This document shows, one piece after another, positions 53,352 to 64,000 of a stretch of DNA of 64,000 nt; within the stretch, counting starts at the first letter, position 1, and every line of letters begins with the position of its first letter. The position numbers and the translations under genes were made by a program. This stretch comes from Pseudomonas sp. ACM7. GTDB lineage: Bacteria; Pseudomonadota; Gammaproteobacteria; Pseudomonadales; Pseudomonadaceae. Under the pieces are notes generated by a model. That model was not told the DNA's origin. It saw only the letters and a program-made list of their open reading frames with translations, and did no database searches. Where the stretch lies: positions 4,880,613 to 4,944,612 of the forward strand of contig NZ_CP024866.1 in NCBI RefSeq assembly GCF_004136015.1. The letters are read 5' to 3'.

Positions 53352-53930
53352 TCAGTCCGGAATTTCATCGGGGACTGGCCGAGGCGCAGGGGCAGTCAGC
53401 GAGGTGATCTTGATCAACATGCCCAAGTGGCCGTTGTCGAGGAAGTTCAGCTGGCCGTTCTTGGTATGGCTTTCCTGCTTCATACGTTCGCTGGCGGTGA
53501 CCATGCCGTTGGCGTCGATCTGGTTGACCCAGAAGTCTGCATCCACGTCGGTGAATCGTCCCAGTTTCATGCTCAGCGTGCCCTCGATCGGGAACTGGCC
53601 GAACTGTTCTTTGCCCTCGCTGATCGCAACTTTGCTGTCTTCTTCGCCAAGGTTCTGTTGCCACGCCTTGTGCAGCAACACCGTGTATTCATTGCTGGCG
53701 GTGAGTTTTTCCACTTCAGCATTGAGGCTCGGTGTGCGCAGGCTATCGGGGTTGATTGGCTGAGCTCCTGCAGCCCAGTCTTCCGGCGCGGCGCGGCTGA
53801 CGATAGCGGGCACGGCGTTTTGGCGGACCAGAATCATTTCAATCTGATACAAGTCATCGGCAAATGCCGTAGGGGTGACCAGTGCTGTTATTAACATTGT
53901 CAACAAGGTCAGTAAGCGAAACAGGCGCAT
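53352..53930 (-). CDS. CsiV-family exported protein
   Basis: A 192-residue protein with a signal peptide (MRLFRLLTLLTMLITALVTP, cleavage after AFA). The mature part starts DDLYQIEMILVRQNAV, the family hallmark, and ends with a proline-rich tail. CsiV proteins (cell shape integrity) were described in marine and pathogenic gammaproteobacteria; function here is inferred from family only. It follows mfd by 10 bases and precedes the short Snf2 gene by 10, forming a tight operon. Confidence 0.88.
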   Translation of the reverse strand: MRLFRLLTLLTMLITALVTPTAFADDLYQIEMILVRQNAVPAIVSRAAPEDWAAGAQPINPDSLRTPSLNAEVEKLTASNEYTVLLHKAWQQNLGEEDSKVAISEGKEQFGQFPIEGTLSMKLGRFTDVDADFWVNQIDANGMVTASERMKQESHTKNGQLNFLDNGHLGMLIKITSLTAPAPRPVPDEIPD

Positions 53931-53940
53931 GCGGCGTCCT

Positions 53941-57390
<3,450 letters not shown>

Positions 57391-57768
57391 GGAAGGTTGA
57401 GCTCCAAGCGTTGCGACAAAGTTGGTAATTGTAACGGTCCCGGGTGCCGCCTGTCAGTTGCAGACTGTGTCTATTACGCAGGTTGGGCGAAATGTAGTGG
57501 TAAAGACAAAATCGGCCCGTTTTTTAGTAAAAAAGACTGAATATGTAGTGGCAAAACGACCGAGTGTTACGGAGGGTTACAGACAAGACAGCGGTGTCTC
57601 CCAAAAAATGACTGCGCTGCAGGCCGCGTTTTCATTGGGCTTGAGCCGTGCGTCATTTTTTTTAAGAGGATTTTGTTACTGGCCGCGCGACAGGCGCGCA
57701 TTGCTACGGGAGGCACTCGGCGGCATAATGTAGCCCCTTTTTTCTGCCCCTACATGTGGAAGGTTCCC
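57391..57768 (+). promoter_or_regulatory. mfd/gap divergent region with direct repeats
   Basis: A 378-base gap without a supported gene. Two direct copies of TGTAGTGGYAAA occur at 57493-57504 and 57544-57555, 51 bases apart, about 210-270 bases before gap. TGTAGT resembles the half-site described for the sugar-responsive repressor HexR, but no matching inverse half is evident. Several T/A tracts (TTTTTTAGTAAAAAA) lie between. Confidence 0.4.
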
Positions 57769-59217
57769 GTGACTCAGAAGCCCGACCAGTGTCTTGGTGA
57801 ATGGATCGACCGTGAAGCACTCGCAGAAGCGATGATTCCGCTTATCGGTCAGCTCTACCGCAATAACAACGTGGTGAGCTCGATCTATGGCCGCAGCCTG
57901 ATCAATCGTTCAGTCATTGCGATTCTCAAAGCTCACCGCTTTGCTCGTCATCGTCAGTCCGATGACAGCGAATTGTCCGTCCACGAAACATTCCCGCTGC
58001 TCAAGGCAATGAGCGAGCTCAAGCTCGGCGCTGCTTCGGTAGACCTGGGCAAGCTTGCAGTCAAGTTCAAGGCTGAAGGCAATGGCCGCACTGCCGAGCA
58101 GTTCGTCCGTGAAGAACTGGCTGACGTCGTTGGTCAGCAAAATGTTTCCGCCCGCAAAGGCACCGACGTTGTTCTGTACGGCTTCGGTCGTATCGGCCGT
58201 CTGCTGGCGCGCATCCTGATCGAGAAAACCGGTGGCGGCGACGGCCTGCGTCTGCGCGCCATCGTTGTCCGCAAGGGCGCCGAGAACGATCTGGTCAAAC
58301 GTGCCAGCCTGCTGCGTCGTGACTCGGTCCATGGTCCGTTCGATGGCACTATCACCATTGATGAAGCCAACAACACCATCACCGCCAACGGCAACCTGAT
58401 CCAGGTTATCTACGCGAAAAACCCGACTGAAGTGGACTACACCCAGTACGGCATCAAAGACGCGCTGCTGGTGGACAACACCGGTGTATGGCGTGACGCC
58501 GACGGTCTGGGCCAGCACTTGGCTTGCCCGGGTATCGATCGCGTTGTTCTGACCGCGCCTGGCAAAGGCAAGCTGAAGAACATCGTTCACGGCATCAACC
58601 ACGGTGAAATCACCGCTGATGACAAGATCGTTTCCGCAGCTTCCTGCACCACCAACGCCATCGTGCCGGTGCTCAAAGCAGTCAACGACAAGTTCGGCAT
58701 CATCAACGGTCACGTTGAAACGGTTCACTCGTACACCAACGACCAGAACCTGATCGACAACTTCCACAAAGGCGATCGCCGTGGCCGTAGCGCCGCGTTG
58801 AACATGGTGATCACCGAGACCGGTGCTGCCACCGCTGCTGCCAAGGCTTTGCCTGAGCTGGCTGGCAAGCTCACCGGTAACGCGATCCGTGTTCCGACGC
58901 CTAACGTGTCGATGGCCATTCTCAACCTGAACCTTGAGAAAGCCGCCACCCGTGAAGAGATGAACGAGTACTTGCGCTACATGGCGCTGCACTCCGATCT
59001 GCATAAGCAAATCGACTACGTCAATTCGCAGGAAGTGGTATCCACCGACTTCGTTGGCTCGCGCCACGCAGGCGTGGTGGACGCTGAAGCAACCATCAGC
59101 CAAGACAACCGCGTTGTTCTGTACGTTTGGTACGACAACGAATTCGGTTACAGCTGCCAGGTGGTTCGCGTGATGGAAGACATGGCCGGTGTAAACCCGC
59201 CAACATTCCCGCGCTAA
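57769..59217 (+). CDS. gap: glyceraldehyde-3-phosphate dehydrogenase, long form
   Basis: A 482-residue GAPDH. The usual core (Rossmann motif YGFGRIGRLLAR, catalytic cysteine in SAASCTTNAIVPV near 292, WYDNEFGYS near the end) is preceded by about 130 extra residues, as in the PA3001 group. The start is a GTG preceded by GGAAGG; an ATG five codons upstream (MWKVP) would give 487 residues but lacks a ribosome site. In pseudomonads this enzyme is thought to serve gluconeogenesis or NADP-linked flux; that is inference. Confidence 0.95.
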   Translation: MTQKPDQCLGEWIDREALAEAMIPLIGQLYRNNNVVSSIYGRSLINRSVIAILKAHRFARHRQSDDSELSVHETFPLLKAMSELKLGAASVDLGKLAVKFKAEGNGRTAEQFVREELADVVGQQNVSARKGTDVVLYGFGRIGRLLARILIEKTGGGDGLRLRAIVVRKGAENDLVKRASLLRRDSVHGPFDGTITIDEANNTITANGNLIQVIYAKNPTEVDYTQYGIKDALLVDNTGVWRDADGLGQHLACPGIDRVVLTAPGKGKLKNIVHGINHGEITADDKIVSAASCTTNAIVPVLKAVNDKFGIINGHVETVHSYTNDQNLIDNFHKGDRRGRSAALNMVITETGAATAAAKALPELAGKLTGNAIRVPTPNVSMAILNLNLEKAATREEMNEYLRYMALHSDLHKQIDYVNSQEVVSTDFVGSRHAGVVDAEATISQDNRVVLYVWYDNEFGYSCQVVRVMEDMAGVNPPTFPR

Positions 59218-59233
59218 GCGTTAGCTGCACATG

Positions 59234-59263
59234 AAAACGCCCCGACTTTGGTCGGGGCGTTTT
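59234..59263 (+). terminator. rho-independent terminator after gap
   Basis: A 13-base-pair stem AAAACGCCCCGAC / GTCGGGGCGTTTT with loop TTTG, 16 bases after the stop. Works in both directions. Confidence 0.93.
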
Positions 59264-59311
59264 TGTTTGTGTGCGATAGGCCGGTTGGAGGTGTGTTGTT
59301 TGGGCCGGCCT

Positions 59312-59390
59312 CTTCGCGAGCAAGCCCGCTCCCACATTTGATCTGCGGCGCACGCAAATCCAATGTGGGAGCGGGCTTGCTCGCGAAAGC
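59312..59390. repeat. REPIN between gap and the MHS transporter
   Basis: Inverted REP arms CGCGAGCAAGCCCGCTCCCA (59315-59335) and GTGGGAGCGGGCTTGCTCGC (59365-59386) with a spacer of about 30 bases. Confidence 0.9.
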
Positions 59391-59396
59391 GATCTC

Positions 59397-60695
59397 TCAG
59401 GCACCGCCAACCACTGCTGCCTGCGCGGTCCGCAGTTCATGCCGATTGCCTTTGAACAACACCAGCGTCGCAATCAACCCCAATACCGCCGCACCACTGA
59501 GCCATATCCCTGGCGCAGCCTTGTTATCCAGCACGTGGATCAGGTACGTGCAGGCCGCGGGGGTAAACCCACCGAACGTTGCAGTCGCCAGGCTGTAGGT
59601 CAAGGAGAAACCGGTTGTACGAACTTCTACCGGCATGATCTCGGTCAGGGCTACCACCATGGCGCCTTTATACGAGCCATACAGGAACGACAGCCACAAC
59701 TCGACGATCAGCAAGTGGCTGAAGCTCGGGTTTGCTACCAGCCATGACAGCGAAGGGTAGGCGGTTAGAATCGCCAGAATCGTCGCCGCCAGCAGCAAGG
59801 GTTTGCGTCCGATCCTGTCGGAAAACGCCCCCATCACCTGTAGCCAAAAGAAGTTCGACAAACCAATGCACACCGTCACCAGCAGCGCGTCCAGGTCCGA
59901 CAAATGCAGTTCGGCTTTGCCGAAGGTCGGGGTGTAGGCGGTGATCAGGTAGAACGACACGGTGGTCATCACCACCAAAGCCATGCCGGCGATGACGATG
60001 CCAAAGTTCTGCCCAATCGAACGAACGATGTCCCGCAGGGTAGGGCGATGTTTGCGCGCCTGGAATTCCGGGGTTTCTTCCAGCGAACGACGAATCACGA
60101 AGATCACCGGCACGATCATGCAGCCGATCAGGAACGGTACGCGCCAGCCCCAGTCGCCCATTTGTTCCGGGCTGAGCCAGTGGTTCAAGCCAACGCCGAG
60201 CAGGCCGGCGAATACCACCGCGGCTTGCTGACTGGCGGACTGCCAACTGACGAAGAAACCTTTACGACCCGGTGTGGAAATCTCGGCGAGGTACACCGAC
60301 ACGCCGCCCAGTTCCACGCCGGCCGAGAACCCTTGCAGCAAACGACCCAACAGCACGATCAACGGCGCTGCAACGCCCAAAGTGGCGTAACCCGGCACGC
60401 AGGCAATCAGTACCGTGCCGCCGGCCATCATCGCGAGGGTGATGATCAGCCCTTTGCGTCGACCATGGCGGTCGATATAGGCACCGAGAAAAATCGCCCC
60501 TAATGGACGCATCAGGAAGCCGGCCCCGAAGGTGGCCAGGGACAACATCAGGGAGGCGAAAGCGCTATCGGCAGGGAAGAAGGTTTTGGCAATGGCTGTG
60601 GCGTAAAAGCCGTAGACCATAAAGTCGAACATCTCGAGAAAGTTACCGCTGACAACGCGAAAAATCGCTTTGCCTTTGCCCGTATTCGTGGACAT
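59397..60695 (-). CDS. MFS transporter of the metabolite:H+ symporter (MHS) family
   Basis: A 432-residue polytopic protein with about twelve helices. [25 protein letters not shown] at the N-terminus is a signature of MHS carriers for citrate, tricarballylate, 2-oxoglutarate or shikimate, followed by the A-like loop DRHGRRKGL and [14 protein letters not shown]. The start [15 protein letters not shown] is chosen by family length. Best guess is a di- or tricarboxylate uptake system (citrate-like); the exact substrate cannot be read. Convergent with gap. Confidence 0.88.
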   Translation of the reverse strand: MSTNTGKGKAIFRVVSGNFLEMFDFMVYGFYATAIAKTFFPADSAFASLMLSLATFGAGFLMRPLGAIFLGAYIDRHGRRKGLIITLAMMAGGTVLIACVPGYATLGVAAPLIVLLGRLLQGFSAGVELGGVSVYLAEISTPGRKGFFVSWQSASQQAAVVFAGLLGVGLNHWLSPEQMGDWGWRVPFLIGCMIVPVIFVIRRSLEETPEFQARKHRPTLRDIVRSIGQNFGIVIAGMALVVMTTVSFYLITAYTPTFGKAELHLSDLDALLVTVCIGLSNFFWLQVMGAFSDRIGRKPLLLAATILAILTAYPSLSWLVANPSFSHLLIVELWLSFLYGSYKGAMVVALTEIMPVEVRTTGFSLTYSLATATFGGFTPAACTYLIHVLDNKAAPGIWLSGAAVLGLIATLVLFKGNRHELRTAQAAVVGGA

Positions 60696-60919
60696 TTGAA
60701 CGTACTCACTGCTGGCTGTCTTGTCGCAAATCCCTGGTTTAGACGCGTCCTCGCCGCCGCCCATAAGGACAGACTCCGTCGGCGGACAGACTTGTAGCAA
60801 TATGTGTGCGGATATCGATAGGCAACAACTAATTAGCTTGCTGCTTAAACGATATAGCCATTACGCGGTATGAATCGCGGACTGGAACGAACTAGCAGGC
60901 ATGGGCAAACGCAGATTAA

Positions 60920-61024
60920 ATGTGGGAGCGGGCTTGCTCGCGAAGGCGGTGTGGCAGTCAATATCATTGTCGACTGACACACTGCCTTCGCGAGCAAGTC
61001 GGATCGCCGCACCGCCGCTCCCAC
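60920..61024. repeat. REPIN with one variant long arm
   Basis: Left arm is standard (GTGGGAGCGGGCTTGCTCGC, 60922-60944). Right arm CGCGAGCAAGTCGGATCGCC then GCACCGCCGCTCCCACAC (60990-61025) is the long variant. It occupies the 395-base gap between the divergent MHS transporter and apbE; I see no other gene there. Confidence 0.85.
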
Positions 61025-61090
61025 ACTTCTACCGCATAATGGCGAGCCTTGGCGTTGTGTCAGGGAATGCCTGGGGGAGGGTGGGGATTG

Positions 61091-62104
61091 TTGAATAGGT
61101 GGCAAGGCGTTTTAATTTTTCTGTTCGGCGTCCTTTCAGGCTGCGGAAACAGCGATTCCATGGAAAGCTTCGGCGGCCCGACCATGGGCAGCACGTATTC
61201 GATCAAGTACCTGCGCCATGCCGGGCTTCCCGCCCCGACCGAGGTCCGTGTTCAGGTCGAAAAAATCCTCGCTGACGTCGATCAACAACTGTCGACCTAC
61301 CGCAGCGACTCGGACATCGAGCGCTTCAACGATCTACCCGCCAACCGCTGTCAGAAAATGCCCGCGCCGATCCTCAAACTGGTGCGTGTCGGTGAGCGTC
61401 TGTCGGAACAAAGCGAAGGCTCCTACGACCTGACCGTGGAACCGCTGCTCAATCTCTGGGGATTCGGCCCGCAGGCTCGTAATGAGAAAGTCCCCTCGGC
61501 CCAGGTGTTGGCCGAAGTCAGGCAGCGAGTCGGTTACCAGCACCTGCGTATCGACGGCGATCAGCTGTGCAAGGACGCTGCGGTTGAGGTCGACTTCAAC
61601 AGCATCGCCGCCGGCTACGCAGTCGACACGATTGCCGCAAAACTCGAAGCAATGGGCATCCACAACTACCTCGCCGAAGCCACCGGCGAACTCAAGGCTG
61701 CCGGCAAAAAACTCGACGGCTCGCCGTGGCACATCGCCCTGGAAGAACCCCGCGACGACCAGCAAGTGGCCGAGCGCATCATCGCCGTCGACGGCTATGG
61801 CGTTTCCACTTCCGGCGACTACCGCAACTATTTCGAGCAGGACGGTCGGCGTTATTCCCACACCTTCGATGCCCGCACCGGGGCGCCGGTCCTACACACC
61901 CTGGCGTCAGTCACGGTGATTCATCCTTCAGCGTTGATGGCCGATGGCTTATCGACGCTGTTGCTGATTCTGGGTCCCGAAAGGGGTTGGGACTATGCCC
62001 AAACGCATGACATCGGTGCATTCTTTGTGATTCGTGCCGATACAGGATTCGTCACACGAACCACGCAGGCTTTTGAACGCCTGAGTGGCGGAAAAACCGA
62101 GTGA
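61091..62104 (+). CDS. apbE: FAD:protein FMN transferase, lipoprotein
   Basis: Attaches FMN to threonines of target flavoproteins such as NqrB, NqrC or RnfG in the periplasm. The 337-residue protein starts at a TTG (NRWQGVLIFLFG), preceded by GGGAGGGTGGGGA. A lipobox LSGCG gives a lipidated cysteine near residue 18. Family motifs are FGGPTMGSTYSIKY, FNSIAAGYAVD, EATGELKAAGKK and STSGDYRNYFEQDGRRYSHTFD. No nqr or rnf gene is visible nearby, so its client is not clear from this window. Confidence 0.93.
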   Translation: MNRWQGVLIFLFGVLSGCGNSDSMESFGGPTMGSTYSIKYLRHAGLPAPTEVRVQVEKILADVDQQLSTYRSDSDIERFNDLPANRCQKMPAPILKLVRVGERLSEQSEGSYDLTVEPLLNLWGFGPQARNEKVPSAQVLAEVRQRVGYQHLRIDGDQLCKDAAVEVDFNSIAAGYAVDTIAAKLEAMGIHNYLAEATGELKAAGKKLDGSPWHIALEEPRDDQQVAERIIAVDGYGVSTSGDYRNYFEQDGRRYSHTFDARTGAPVLHTLASVTVIHPSALMADGLSTLLLILGPERGWDYAQTHDIGAFFVIRADTGFVTRTTQAFERLSGGKTE

Positions 62105-62311
62105 TCGCAGCGATTCAAGCAGCAAAGACTGGCGTTGTAGTGCAGGCAAAAGTAGCCTACGACGCGACCAAGGGTTAATGTGCGCGGCGTTGACGCTTAT
62201 ATAGACTGTGTCCGGGTTCTGCACTGGCCCCAAATTGTTCCTTCACGCCGCAGATCGGCGTGATTTAGCCGCAGGTGCCGAGGGCGCCGCGGCCTGTTCT
62301 GAGGAGTATGC

Positions 62312-63706
62312 ATGGCTGTCTACAACTACGACGTGGTGGTGCTGGGTTCCGGCCCGGCGGGAGAAGGCGCGGCAATGAACGCCGCCAAAGCAGGGCGCAA
62401 GGTGGCGATGGTCGATAGCCGTCGCCAGGTCGGCGGCAACTGCACCCACCTGGGCACCATCCCGTCCAAGGCACTGCGTCACTCGGTCCGGCAGATCATG
62501 CAGTTCAACACCAACCCGATGTTCCGGGCCATTGGTGAGCCACGCTGGTTCTCGTTCCCGGACGTGTTGAAAAGCGCCGAAAAAGTCATCTCCAAACAAG
62601 TCGCTTCGCGCACCGGCTACTACGCCCGTAACCGCGTCGACGTGTTCTTCGGCACCGGCAGCTTCGCCGACGAGCAAACCATTGAAGTGGTCTGCGCCAA
62701 CGGCGTGGTCGAAAAACTGGTGGCCAAGCACATCATCATCGCCACCGGCTCGCGTCCGTATCGTCCGGCGGACATCGATTTTCACCACCCGCGTATCTAC
62801 GATAGCGACACCATCCTCAGCCTCGGCCACACCCCGCGCAAACTCATCGTTTACGGCGCCGGCGTGATCGGTTGTGAGTACGCGTCGATCTTCAGCGGTC
62901 TGGGTGTACTGGTTGAACTGGTGGACAACCGCGGTCAGTTGCTGAGCTTCCTCGACTCGGAAATTTCCCAGGCCCTGAGCTATCACTTCAGCAACAACAA
63001 CATCACGGTTCGCCATAACGAAGACTACGACCGCGTCGAAGGCGTGGACAACGGCGTGATCCTGCACCTCAAGTCCGGCAAGAAGATCAAGGCCGACGCT
63101 TTGCTCTGGTGCAACGGCCGTACCGGCAACACTGATCAGTTGGGTCTGGAAAACATCGGCGTGAAGGTCAACAGCCGTGGTCAGATCGAAGTGGACGAGG
63201 CCTACCGTACCTGCAAGCCGAACATCTACGGCGCCGGTGACGTGATTGGTTGGCCGAGCCTGGCCAGTGCTGCTCACGACCAGGGTCGTTCGGCCGCTGG
63301 CAGCATCGTTGACAACCATAGCTGGCGCTTCGTCAACGACGTGCCGACCGGCATCTACACCATTCCGGAGATCAGCTCGATCGGCAAGAACGAGCAGGAG
63401 CTGACTCAGGCCAAGGTGCCGTACGAAGTGGGCAAGGCGTTCTTCAAGGGCATGGCGCGTGCACAGATCGCCGGCGAGCCTCAGGGCATGCTGAAGATTC
63501 TGTTCCACCGCGAAACCCTGGAAGTGCTGGGCGTTCACTGCTTCGGTTATCAGGCGTCGGAGATCGTTCACATCGGTCAGGCGATCATGAACCAGCCGGG
63601 CGAACTGAACACGCTGAAGTACTTCGTCAACACGACGTTCAACTACCCGACCATGGCCGAAGCCTATCGGGTAGCGGCGTACGATGGCCTCAACCGGCTT
63701 TTTTGA
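62312..63706 (+). CDS. sthA: soluble pyridine nucleotide transhydrogenase
   Basis: A 464-residue FAD enzyme that moves hydride between NADPH and NAD+, mostly reoxidising excess NADPH. The FAD motif [10 protein letters not shown] is near residue 12 and the NAD(P) motif [17 protein letters not shown] near 185. [17 protein letters not shown] keeps only one of the two disulfide cysteines of related lipoamide dehydrogenases, which is the SthA pattern. The start [12 protein letters not shown] follows GAGGAGTATGC. Confidence 0.98.
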   Translation: MAVYNYDVVVLGSGPAGEGAAMNAAKAGRKVAMVDSRRQVGGNCTHLGTIPSKALRHSVRQIMQFNTNPMFRAIGEPRWFSFPDVLKSAEKVISKQVASRTGYYARNRVDVFFGTGSFADEQTIEVVCANGVVEKLVAKHIIIATGSRPYRPADIDFHHPRIYDSDTILSLGHTPRKLIVYGAGVIGCEYASIFSGLGVLVELVDNRGQLLSFLDSEISQALSYHFSNNNITVRHNEDYDRVEGVDNGVILHLKSGKKIKADALLWCNGRTGNTDQLGLENIGVKVNSRGQIEVDEAYRTCKPNIYGAGDVIGWPSLASAAHDQGRSAAGSIVDNHSWRFVNDVPTGIYTIPEISSIGKNEQELTQAKVPYEVGKAFFKGMARAQIAGEPQGMLKILFHRETLEVLGVHCFGYQASEIVHIGQAIMNQPGELNTLKYFVNTTFNYPTMAEAYRVAAYDGLNRLF

Positions 63707-63748
63707 GTGGCTCCGGCCGGTGGCCTGAGCCGGCCGGGGAGACCGATT

Positions 63749-64000
63749 TCAGCAATTCTCGAGCGTGGCGCTGGCCAAACCGGGAAAGTCTGTAATCAGG
63801 CTGTCAACGCCGAAGTCGGCGAGTCTGCGCATTAGCGCGGGCTCGTTGACTGTCCATACCGACACATGCAGCCCCTGACGCTGCGCCTTCTGCAGGCGTT
63901 CCGGCGTACACAGGGTCCAGTTCAGCGCCAGAATCTCACAGCCATAGCTTTGCGCGACCTTTAGCGGGTCGAGCCAGGCGTACTCGGCCACCAGTCCGCG
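63749..64000 (-). CDS. glycerophosphodiester phosphodiesterase, C-terminal part (cut by window edge)
   Basis: The frame runs off the right end of the window; the last 83 residues are visible. SYGCEILALNWTLCTPERLQKAQRQGLHVSVWTVNEPALMRRLADFGVDSLITDFPGL has the VWTVN and D-S-L-I-T-D-F-P signatures of GDPD enzymes, which release glycerol 3-phosphate from phospholipid head groups. Convergent with sthA, as in other pseudomonads. Confidence 0.9.
   Translation of the reverse strand, partial: RGLVAEYAWLDPLKVAQSYGCEILALNWTLCTPERLQKAQRQGLHVSVWTVNEPALMRRLADFGVDSLITDFPGLASATLENC

Overview
This is a stretch of Pseudomonas chromosome, most likely from the P. fluorescens group. Evidence: high GC, gene neighbourhoods that match the core Pseudomonas order (apt-anr-hemN-cco2/cco1-aer-acnA; slt-uup-fadBA-topA-sulA-lexA-psrA-nagZ-mfd-gap-sthA), and dense GTGGGAGCGRGCTTGCTCGCGA REP/REPIN repeats plus a second family around GTAGGAGCTG...CTGCGATCTTTTGA. 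No rRNA, tRNA, CRISPR or prophage was seen. Names and order comparisons come from memory of these families, not from a search.

Left third (1-24 kb): a truncated IS110 transposase end, apt, then an oxygen-response cluster on the minus strand. It holds the regulator Anr, anaerobic haem synthesis HemN, a SafE-like membrane protein, the cbb3 oxidase assembly genes ccoGHIS, and two complete tandem oxidase operons (ccoN1O1Q1P1 and ccoN2O2Q2P2). These are followed by an alpha/beta hydrolase, the aerotaxis receptor aer, a CPBP protease, aconitase acnA and rlmM. Anr boxes lie upstream of hemN and of the distal ccoN2 operon, with weaker versions at ccoN1 and ccoG.

Middle (24-39 kb): tusA and a convergent MATE exporter, pdxB, a PA1571-type small protein, an ABC exporter, the lytic transglycosylase slt, an ABC-F ATPase, a universal stress protein, and the fatty acid oxidation operon fadBA. 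The 540 bases before fadB hold palindromes and a possible tiny leftward transcript ending in a terminator.

Right (39-64 kb): topA, small conserved proteins, the SOS pair lexA-sulA with two LexA boxes, psrA with two overlapping PsrA operators, nagZ, S-methylthioinosine phosphorylase, two convergent SWIM-Snf2 helicase paralogues, csiV, mfd, a long-form gap, an MHS transporter, apbE, sthA and a partial glycerophosphodiester phosphodiesterase. PsrA (fatty-acid sensing) and fadBA lie in the same region, and lexA, sulA, mfd and the Snf2 genes give it a DNA-repair flavour. The least explained items are the unequal Snf2 pair inserted beside mfd-csiV, the 9-codon leftward ORF before fadB, repeat elements that supply stop codons, and a direct-repeat operator-like pair before gap.
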